From contig NHIV01000025.1 in NCBI GenBank assembly GCA_002170735.1, positions 1 through 19,917 of the forward strand: a stretch of 19,917 nucleotides of DNA, read 5' to 3'. Below, piece after piece: positions 14,144 to 19,917 of the stretch. The DNA comes from a bacterium TMED198. GTDB lineage: Bacteria > Fidelibacterota > Marinisomatia > SCGC-AAA003-L08 > D37C17. Every line of letters begins with the position of its first letter. Positions within the stretch are counted from its first letter, which is position 1. The translations under genes and the position numbers were made by a program. Under the pieces are notes generated by a model. That model saw only the letters and a list, made by a program, of their open reading frames with translations, searched no databases and had not been told where the DNA came from.

Positions 14144-15507
14144 TCAATGAACGAGTTAGATTTGCTCCTAGTCCTACAGGTTTTTTGCATTTAGGTGGCC
14201 TGAGAACAGCTTTGTTTAACTTTGCTTTTTGTAAAAAATATTCTGGCAAAATTATTCTTAGAATAGAAGATACAGATCAATCTAGAAAAGTAGATGGTGC
14301 AGTGACAAATTTAATAGAGTCATTAAATCAGTGTGATGTTACATTTGATGAGGGGCCACATGTTGGTGGAGAGTTTGGCCCATATTTTCAATCTCAAAGG
14401 CTTGATATCTACAGCACCTATTATAAAAAATTATTAGAAAATAATGATGCTTATATTGTTTTTAATGATGAAGACCCTAATCTTGATTATCGAAAAAGAA
14501 GGTATCAAGATGTTAAAAAAAGAATGATAGACCAAAAGTTTGTGGTAAAATTAAGGATTCCCAGAAATGAACTAATTTCTTTTTTTGATGAACTGAGAGG
14601 TCAAATTGAATTTGATTCCAATCTACTTAAAGATCCAATAATCATTAAGTCGGATGGATATCCAACTTATCACTTTGCAAATGTTGTTGATGACCATGAA
14701 ATGAAAATTTCTCATGTAATTAGAGGTGAAGAATGGCTTCCATCGTGCCCTATTCATGTACTATTATATAAATATTTAGGATGGTACCTTCCTAAATTTA
14801 CTCATCTTCCACTTCTATTAAATTCTGATAAAAGCAAATTATCTAAAAGGCAAGGAGATGTAGCTGTGGAGAGTTATCTTAAAAAGGGCTTTCTTCCTTC
14901 AGCTTTGATTAATTTTGTTTCTTTGTTGGGATGGCATCCTTCAGATGATACTGAAATTTTTTCAATGAATGAAATGATTAAAAATTTTAATATTGAAAAA
15001 ATTCAAAAAGGAGGAGCAGTTTTTGATTTAGAAAAGTTACGCTGGATGAATGGTGTTTATATTAAAAAAATGGATTACAGCTACTACATAAAATTTTTAA
15101 AAAAACACGATTTAAGCATTGATAAGAAAAAAACAGAAATTATTTTTGAGATTGTTAAAGAAAGAAGCTTAACATTATTAGAGATGTTAGAAGAATCAAA
15201 AATTTTTGTTAATGATTTGGATTTTAAAAATGACGACTTTAAAGTATTGAATTCGCAAAGCAGTCAGTTAATTTTTAAATATGTCAATGATAACATTGCT
15301 TCAGTTGATTTTAATAGTTTGATTGATATAGCTACCTTTATAAATCAAATTTCAGAAACATTGGAAATAAAAGGAAAAGATTTATTTTTTCCACTAAGAT
15401 TGGCAATTTACGGCAAGTCTAAAGGGCCAGAGATTCCTAGGATTATGGAGGCTTTAGGTAGAGATGAAACTGAAGGTAGAATTGCGAGAGTTTTGGTAAA
15501 TGTCTAA
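14140..15507 (+). CDS. gltX: Glutamyl-tRNA synthetase (GluRS), GTG start
   Basis: A class I aminoacyl-tRNA synthetase that charges tRNA-Glu. The 455-residue product opens with VRFAPSPTGFLHLGGLRTALF, in which HLGG (17-20) is the HIGH signature. The KMSKS loop is KLSKR near residue 235 (NSDKSKLSKRQGDVAVESYL). RIEDTDQSR and HVIRGEEWLPS are further GluRS blocks. The start is GTG at 14140, supported by AGAGGA at 14128-14133; no in-frame ATG is near. It overlaps the ispF stop by 4 bases and glnS by 8. Because a dedicated GlnRS gene follows, this GluRS is probably of the discriminating kind, charging only tRNA-Glu (inference). Confidence 0.95.
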   Translation: MINERVRFAPSPTGFLHLGGLRTALFNFAFCKKYSGKIILRIEDTDQSRKVDGAVTNLIESLNQCDVTFDEGPHVGGEFGPYFQSQRLDIYSTYYKKLLENNDAYIVFNDEDPNLDYRKRRYQDVKKRMIDQKFVVKLRIPRNELISFFDELRGQIEFDSNLLKDPIIIKSDGYPTYHFANVVDDHEMKISHVIRGEEWLPSCPIHVLLYKYLGWYLPKFTHLPLLLNSDKSKLSKRQGDVAVESYLKKGFLPSALINFVSLLGWHPSDDTEIFSMNEMIKNFNIEKIQKGGAVFDLEKLRWMNGVYIKKMDYSYYIKFLKKHDLSIDKKKTEIIFEIVKERSLTLLEMLEESKIFVNDLDFKNDDFKVLNSQSSQLIFKYVNDNIASVDFNSLIDIATFINQISETLEIKGKDLFFPLRLAIYGKSKGPEIPRIMEALGRDETEGRIARVLVNV

Positions 15508-17152
15508 TAAAAATTTTATAATTAATATTATTGATAAAGACTCTGATAGTCAAACTATTCATACAAGGTTCCCACCCGAACCAAATGGCTATCTGCACAT
15601 TGGGCATGCCAAATCAATTTATCTAAACTTTGAAATTGCTGAAAAATATAATAATGCAACTTGCAATTTAAGGTTTGATGATACCAACCCTTCTACAGAG
15701 CAACAGGAATTTGTAGATCAAATAATTCTAGATATTGAATGGCTAGGATATTCGATTTCAAATAGAACAATGTTTGCCTCTGATTATTTTGAACAAATGT
15801 ATAAATATGCTCTACAGTTAATTAAACAAGGTTTGGCATATGTAGATGATCAATCTGCTTCTGATGTTAGAAAAACTAGAGGGACTCTTACTTCTTCAGG
15901 TGTAGAAAGTAGATTTAGAAATAGATCCATTGATGAAAACTTAGATTTATTTCAAAAAATGAAAGATGGCCTTTACAAGGATGGAGAAAAAGTACTAAGA
16001 GCAAAAATTGATATGAGTTCTCCAAATTTGAATTTAAGAGATCCTGTAATGTATCGAATTATGCATGCTAATCATCATAGAACAAAAGATGCCTGGTGTA
16101 TTTATCCCATGTATGATTGGGCTCATGGAATAGAAGATTCAATAGAAGGTATTAGCCATTCTTTGTGTTCTTTAGAGTTTGAAGATCACCGTCCACTTTA
16201 TGATTGGTTTTTAAATCAGTTGAAAATTCATCACCCTAAACAGATTGAATTTGGAAGATTAAATCTAACCCATACCTTAATGAGCAAGCGAAAACTTGCA
16301 AAGTTAGTATATGACAAAGTGGTAGATGGGTGGGATGATCCAAGGATGCCGACAATATCAGGTTTAAGAAGAAGGGGTTATACACCTGATTCCATTAAAG
16401 CTTTTCTAAATGATATTGGAGTGACTAAACACGATGGTTTTATTGATTACTCTTTGTTAGAGTTTTTTGTAAGAGAAGATTTAAATAAAATTTCTTTAAG
16501 GGTAATGGGAGTTTTAGATCCACTAGAGATAGAGATAGTAAATTACCCAGAAGGTGAATCGGAATGGCTTACTGCTGAAAATAATCCCGAAGATAAATCT
16601 CAAGGAGAGCGTAAAATTCCTTTTTCAAAACATTTATATATTGAGAGATCTGATTTTATGGAAGATGCGCCTAAAAAATATTTTAGATTAAGTTTAAATA
16701 ATGAAGTTAGACTTAAGCATGCCTATTATATTGTATGTAAAAAGGTTATTAAATACAAAAACGGTCAAATAGCCAAACTATTATGTGAATATGATCCTTC
16801 AACAAAGGGTGGATGGTCAAATGATGGAAGAAAAGTCAAAGGCACTTTGCACTGGGTCTCTAAAGCTGATGCAATTGATGCAAACATCAATTTGTATGAT
16901 CATCTGTTTGAAATTGAAAACCCAGACTCTTCAGAAGGTGATTTTTTAGATCACATTTCAAAGAACTCTAAAAAAACTATTTCTAATTGCAAGTTAGAGC
17001 CTAGTTTAAAAGCTGCAAAGTTAGATCAAAAATTTCAATTTATAAGGTTAGGTTATTTTTGCTTAGACTCTAAAAATAACAAGGGCTTAACTTTTAATAG
17101 AACCATTTCACTTAGAGATTCTTGGGCAAAAAAAAATAAAGGGTCTAAATAG
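15500..17152 (+). CDS. glnS: Glutaminyl-tRNA synthetase (GlnRS)
   Basis: GlnRS charges tRNA-Gln directly with glutamine, replacing the GatCAB amidotransferase route used by most bacteria. The 550-residue product matches E. coli GlnS (554). The HIGH motif is in FPPEPNGYLHIGHAKSI (33-36) and KMSKS is LMSKRKL near residue 264. GlnRS-type blocks include NLRFDDTNPSTE and the C-terminal two-barrel anticodon-binding region ending in GLTFNRTISLRDSWAK. It overlaps gltX by 8 bases. A tRNA-Gln gene lies about 850 bases downstream in the same orientation, with only ispE between. The GlnRS/GluRS pair in tandem probably arose by keeping a eukaryote-derived GlnRS beside the native GluRS. Confidence 0.96.
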   Translation: MSNKNFIINIIDKDSDSQTIHTRFPPEPNGYLHIGHAKSIYLNFEIAEKYNNATCNLRFDDTNPSTEQQEFVDQIILDIEWLGYSISNRTMFASDYFEQMYKYALQLIKQGLAYVDDQSASDVRKTRGTLTSSGVESRFRNRSIDENLDLFQKMKDGLYKDGEKVLRAKIDMSSPNLNLRDPVMYRIMHANHHRTKDAWCIYPMYDWAHGIEDSIEGISHSLCSLEFEDHRPLYDWFLNQLKIHHPKQIEFGRLNLTHTLMSKRKLAKLVYDKVVDGWDDPRMPTISGLRRRGYTPDSIKAFLNDIGVTKHDGFIDYSLLEFFVREDLNKISLRVMGVLDPLEIEIVNYPEGESEWLTAENNPEDKSQGERKIPFSKHLYIERSDFMEDAPKKYFRLSLNNEVRLKHAYYIVCKKVIKYKNGQIAKLLCEYDPSTKGGWSNDGRKVKGTLHWVSKADAIDANINLYDHLFEIENPDSSEGDFLDHISKNSKKTISNCKLEPSLKAAKLDQKFQFIRLGYFCLDSKNNKGLTFNRTISLRDSWAKKNKGSK

Positions 17153-17153
17153 T

Positions 17154-17993
17154 ATTTATATATCTAATGCTAAAGTAAATTTAGGACTCAGAATTTTAAA
17201 TAAAAGAGATGATGGTTATCATAATATTGAATCATTTTTTATTGAGTTAGATTTTCACGATTCCTTAATATTTAAAGAATCTAAAAAATATTCATTAACA
17301 AGTTCGGGATACTCAGTTCCAAACGATGAAACAAATATAATTTTCAAGGCCTATGAAGCTATTAAACCAACAAAAATAAATAATGAATTTTCAATTTTTC
17401 TCGAAAAAAACATACCAATAGGCTCGGGGCTTGGTGGAGGAAGTAGCAACGCAGCCACAACACTAAAAACTCTGAATAAACTTTGGAATCTTAACTATTC
17501 AAATAAAAAACTATTAAATCTTGCTAGAAAGATAGGAGCAGACGTTTCTTTTTTTATTAGTGGGGGGATTCAAAAAGTAGAAGGAATTGGCGACATTTTA
17601 TCACCCATAAAAACCACAGCATTTGAAAGAAAAATTTTCTTGTTAGTAATTCCCAATTTTTCAATTTCAACGAGTTGGGCATATTCAGAAATAAAAAAGT
17701 ATTTGTCCTTAGACAATAATAGTGCTAAATTTTGCTCCCTTGATTTATCAAGGAATTTAAAGTTATTTGAAAATGTATTTGAGCATGTTGTAGTATCAAC
17801 ATATCCAGGGATTGGAGATATAAAAAAGATTTTATTATCTGAAGGTGCAATATATTCCAGTTTGTCGGGCAGCGGTTCGACTGTGTTTGGTATATTTAAT
17901 GATAAAGTTCAAGCAGAAATTGCTGCTTCGAAATTTCCATCTTATAAATCCATATTTTCTAAAATCCCAAATAAAGATATTACTCTTATTTAA
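17154..17993 (+). CDS. ispE: 4-diphosphocytidyl-2-C-methyl-D-erythritol kinase (IspE), non-canonical start
   Basis: IspE is the GHMP-family kinase of the MEP isoprenoid pathway, phosphorylating CDP-methylerythritol for IspF. The frame reads ISNAKVNLGLRILNKRDDGYHNIESFF, the ATP-binding block IPIGSGLGGGSSNAA (about residues 89-103), GADVSFF and the C-terminal SLSGSGSTVFG, all typical. The product would be 279 residues, a normal length (E. coli 283). The frame opens at 17091 after a stop, and no ATG, GTG or TTG occurs before the conserved AKVNLGL. The best start is ATT at 17154, with AAGGG about 10 bases upstream; ATA at 17160 is another candidate. The first conventional start codon, TTG at 17640, would remove the ATP site and cannot be right. 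Confidence 0.85.
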   Translation: MYISNAKVNLGLRILNKRDDGYHNIESFFIELDFHDSLIFKESKKYSLTSSGYSVPNDETNIIFKAYEAIKPTKINNEFSIFLEKNIPIGSGLGGGSSNAATTLKTLNKLWNLNYSNKKLLNLARKIGADVSFFISGGIQKVEGIGDILSPIKTTAFERKIFLLVIPNFSISTSWAYSEIKKYLSLDNNSAKFCSLDLSRNLKLFENVFEHVVVSTYPGIGDIKKILLSEGAIYSSLSGSGSTVFGIFNDKVQAEIAASKFPSYKSIFSKIPNKDITLI

Positions 17994-17999
17994 ATATTT

Positions 18000-18070
18000 T
18001 GGGGGATCGTTCAATGGTAGGACACATGGTTTTGGTCCATGGGATCGGGGTTCGACTCCCTGTCCCCCAG
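18000..18070 (+). tRNA. tRNA-Gln (anticodon UUG)
   Basis: A 71-base cloverleaf folds by hand. The acceptor TGGGGGA pairs with TCCCCCA, the D stem is GTTC/GGAC, the anticodon stem CATGG/CCATG closes loop TTTTGGT with anticodon TTG, and the T arm is CGGGG-TTCGACT-CCCTG. The discriminator is G and the CCA end is not encoded. The U1-A72 pair, G2-C71 and G73 are the identity features recognised by GlnRS, in accord with glnS in the same operon. It starts 6 bases after the ispE stop and ends 4 bases before the prs ATG, so it is probably cut from a protein-coding transcript. Confidence 0.96.
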
Positions 18071-18074
18071 CATT

Positions 18075-19010
18075 ATGAAAATTTTTTCAGGAAGAGCCAA
18101 TATACCTCTTGCAAAAGGAATATGTAATTATTTGAATGTTCCTTTGGGAGAGGTTAAAATTAAAGATTTTAGCGATGGTGAAATTGCTGTATCTTTTGAA
18201 GAGAATATAAGAAATGAGACAGTTTTTCTTATTCAATCTACAAATCCACCTTCAGATAACATCTTTGAATTACTTCTGCTTATTGATGCAGCAAAAAGAG
18301 CATCAGCAAAGGCGATTATACCAGTAATTCCATATTTAGGCTATGCAAGGCAAGATAGAAAAGAAAAGCCAAGAGTTCCTATTTCAGCTAGATTGATGCT
18401 AGACTTAATTGCTTTTGGAGGAATTGATAGAGTAATTTCAATGGATTTACATTCTCCTCAAATTCAAGGATTTGTTCAGGTTCCATTTGATCATTTATAT
18501 TCTAGCATTTCTATTCTAAACAGGCTAAAACAATTTCAGCTTAATGCTGATAATGGCGTTGTACTTGCTCCAGATATAGGTAGTGCTAAAATAAGCAGAT
18601 CATATGCTAAAAAGCTTGGAATTGGATTTGCGCTAATTGATAAACGTAGGCCTAAACCAAATCAAGCAGAAGTAGTTAATTTGGTTGGTGAATTAAATGA
18701 AAAACATGTTTTAATAGTTGATGATATGATTGATACTGCCGGAACAATATGTAATGCCGCAAAAACAGCTATGCAGAATGGTGCTTTATCTGTCAAGGCC
18801 ATTGCGACACATGCTGTTTTATCTGGTCCATCAATTGATAGATTAACTAAGGCACCTATTGAATCTGTTTTGGTAACAGATACAATCTATTTGCCCGAAA
18901 ACAAAAAGTTTGAAAAGTTGGAAATTATGAGCGTTGCTGAAACCTTTGGTGAGTCAATTAAAAGAATTGTTTCAGGAGAGTCACTGAGTTCATTGTTTAA
19001 TAATAAATAA
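18075..19010 (+). CDS. prs: Ribose-phosphate pyrophosphokinase (PRPP synthetase)
   Basis: Prs converts ribose 5-phosphate and ATP to PRPP, the precursor for purines, pyrimidines, histidine, tryptophan and NAD. The 311-residue product starts MKIFSGRANIPLAKGI, has the ATP-binding stretch YLGYARQDRKEKPRVPISAR near residues 95-114, and the PRPP-binding loop VLIVDDMIDTAGTI near residue 215. Length is normal. The ATG at 18075 lies 4 bases after the tRNA-Gln gene. An upstream in-frame start at 18039 is inside the tRNA and is rejected. No Shine-Dalgarno fits between tRNA and ATG, so translation is probably leaderless or initiates on the unprocessed transcript. It is followed by rplY and pth, a common bacterial order. 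Confidence 0.96.
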   Translation: MKIFSGRANIPLAKGICNYLNVPLGEVKIKDFSDGEIAVSFEENIRNETVFLIQSTNPPSDNIFELLLLIDAAKRASAKAIIPVIPYLGYARQDRKEKPRVPISARLMLDLIAFGGIDRVISMDLHSPQIQGFVQVPFDHLYSSISILNRLKQFQLNADNGVVLAPDIGSAKISRSYAKKLGIGFALIDKRRPKPNQAEVVNLVGELNEKHVLIVDDMIDTAGTICNAAKTAMQNGALSVKAIATHAVLSGPSIDRLTKAPIESVLVTDTIYLPENKKFEKLEIMSVAETFGESIKRIVSGESLSSLFNNK

Positions 19011-19016
19011 TTTTAC

Positions 19017-19021
19017 AGGAG
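19017..19021 (+). promoter_or_regulatory. Ribosome-binding site of rplY
   Basis: AGGAG lies 10 bases before the rplY ATG in the 21-base prs-rplY gap. It is one of the clearer Shine-Dalgarno sequences here and suits a highly translated ribosomal protein gene. Confidence 0.6.
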
Positions 19022-19031
19022 TTTAAGTCTT

Positions 19032-19721
19032 ATGGCTAAAGAATATAAAATTGAAATTAATAAAAGAGATGCTATTGGTAAGAAAGAAGTTAAAAAATTA
19101 AGATCAGAAGGAAATATTCCTGGAGTTTTTTATTCTAGAGAATCTAATGAAAGCATTCCTTTCCAAGTAGATAAAAAGCATTTCAATGAAGCACTTAAGT
19201 CAGGAGCAAATTTGTTTAATATTTCTGTAGGTAAGAATAAGCAGGTTGTTATTTTTAAAGCTGCCCAATATCATCCTGTAACTGATGAGATTTTACATTT
19301 AGATTTCTATGGAATTAAAATGGATGAAGTAATTACAGTTAAAGTTCCAATTAACTTTATTGGTCAGGCTCCAGGGGTTAAAGATGAAGGCGGAGTTTTA
19401 AATACTGCATTAACAGTTTTAGATATATCTTGTTTGCCTCTAGAAATTCCAGATTTTTTCGAGGTTGATATATCAAAGTTAAATATTGGTGATACAATTA
19501 GAGTTAGCGATTTAGAAGTTGATGAGAAATTTAAGTTTGAAACTGCTGAAGATGTATTAATTGTTTCTGTAACTCAGCCAATGAAAGAGGAAGAAGCTAC
19601 CACTGATGAAGAGGATGCAGAATTTCTTGATGGGGACGCTGCAGAAGCTTCAGATGGAGAAGAAGCAAAAACTTCAGGCTCTGATGACAAGGATGATTCC
19701 AAGTCTGAGGGCAACAGCTAG
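19032..19721 (+). CDS. rplY: 50S ribosomal protein L25, long form (general stress protein Ctc / TL5 type)
   Basis: A 229-residue ribosomal protein of the L25/TL5/Ctc family, which binds 5S rRNA. The N-terminal 5S-binding domain (about 1-92) has KRDAIGKKEVKKLRSEGNIPGVFY and ends VTDEILHLDFY. The C-terminal beta domain (about 95-185) has KVPINFIGQAPGVKDEGGVLN, DISCLPLEIPDFFEVDISKL and DTIRVSDLEV. From about residue 190 a low-complexity tail rich in Asp, Glu, Ser and Ala runs to the end (for example DGEEAKTSGSDDKDDSKSEG); such acidic tails occur in long-form L25 proteins. It follows prs by 21 bases and precedes pth by 2, the widespread prs-ctc-pth arrangement. Confidence 0.95.
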   Translation: MAKEYKIEINKRDAIGKKEVKKLRSEGNIPGVFYSRESNESIPFQVDKKHFNEALKSGANLFNISVGKNKQVVIFKAAQYHPVTDEILHLDFYGIKMDEVITVKVPINFIGQAPGVKDEGGVLNTALTVLDISCLPLEIPDFFEVDISKLNIGDTIRVSDLEVDEKFKFETAEDVLIVSVTQPMKEEEATTDEEDAEFLDGDAAEASDGEEAKTSGSDDKDDSKSEGNS

Positions 19722-19723
19722 AA

Positions 19724-19917
19724 ATGCAGCAGACTGCTATCTTTGGATTGGGTAATCCAGGAGTTAAGTATAGAGATACAAAACATAACTTTGGAGTATG
19801 GGCTGTAGATCAATATGCTAGTAGTAAGAATAAAATCTTTAAATCTGGAAAAGGAGATTATTATTTTGCAAAAGATGAGGATACTATATTAATTAAAACA
19901 ACTAAGTATATGAATGA
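19724..19917 (+). CDS. pth: Peptidyl-tRNA hydrolase (partial, C-terminus off the right edge)
   Basis: The first 64 residues of peptidyl-tRNA hydrolase, which recycles tRNAs from peptidyl-tRNA dropped by ribosomes. The start MQQTAIFGLGNPGVKYRDTKHNFG carries the family signature with Asn11 in GLGNPG and the catalytic His21 in TKHNFG. KTTKYMN at the edge matches the conserved P-x-TYMN block, with Lys for Tyr-preceding Thr. The ATG is 2 bases after the rplY stop, so the two are probably translationally coupled. The gene continues beyond the window. Confidence 0.95.
   Translation, partial: MQQTAIFGLGNPGVKYRDTKHNFGVWAVDQYASSKNKIFKSGKGDYYFAKDEDTILIKTTKYMN

Noticed and set aside
14141-14146. Read-through of the ispF TGA as a second selenocysteine
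   Set aside because: IspF already has its full normal length and C-terminus, and the TGA position is not a catalytic cysteine. The codon overlaps the gltX start.
17640-17993. A separate 117-residue gene starting at TTG 17640
   Set aside because: It is the C-terminal half of ispE. The same frame runs upstream through the GHMP ATP-binding motif.
18039-18074. Upstream start for prs giving 12 extra residues
   Set aside because: These codons lie inside the tRNA-Gln gene, and the family N-terminus begins at MKIFSGRANIPLA (18075).

Overview
The window is a gene-dense, AT-rich stretch of a bacterial chromosome. Intergenic gaps are under 100 bases, many genes overlap or sit a few bases apart, and there are no mobile elements, rRNA or CRISPR arrays. 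ExbB/ExbD energisers, a lipoprotein signal and a C-terminal processing protease point to a Gram-negative cell. The AT-rich composition, streamlined layout and gene set would fit a marine lineage of the FCB superphylum, such as Marinimicrobia (SAR406). That placement is inference and is not proven by the sequence.

Layout. Positions 1-2891, minus strand: an ExbB-ExbD-ExbD proton-channel cluster (the second ExbD runs off the left edge), preceded in transcription order by an S41 C-terminal processing protease. Positions 2946-5786, plus: uvrA. Positions 5781-6695, minus: a putative lipoprotein of the endonuclease/exonuclease/phosphatase fold whose stop codon meets that of uvrA. Positions 6728-8882, plus: a two-gene threonine catabolism unit (SDR-type threonine dehydrogenase and 2-amino-3-ketobutyrate CoA ligase). 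Positions 8886-9338, minus: a Bcp/PrxQ-type peroxiredoxin. From 9417 to the right edge everything is on the plus strand: glutaredoxin, O-methyltransferase, coaBC, ruvB, queA, ispF, gltX, glnS, ispE, tRNA-Gln(UUG), prs, rplY and a partial pth.

The main discovery is the peroxiredoxin at 8886-9338. Simple ORF calling breaks it into a short fragment because an in-frame TGA occupies exactly the peroxidatic cysteine position (TPG-C-T becomes TPG-TGA-T). Both sides of the TGA are intact, in the same frame and clearly homologous to Bcp. A 6-bp hairpin with a 6-nt loop carrying G at its second position begins 16 nt after the TGA, as expected for a bacterial SECIS element. I read this as a selenocysteine-containing Bcp of 150 residues. 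It also lacks the usual resolving cysteine five residues later, and it is transcribed divergently from a glutaredoxin with a CGPC active site, a possible reductant.

Other points of interest: ispE has no ATG, GTG or TTG at a plausible start and probably starts at ATT; tRNA-Gln is threaded into the protein operon with 6- and 4-nt spacers, leaving prs almost leaderless after tRNA processing; glnS and its substrate tRNA-Gln lie in the same operon; and the block at about 5780-9340 looks richer in G+C than its surroundings.
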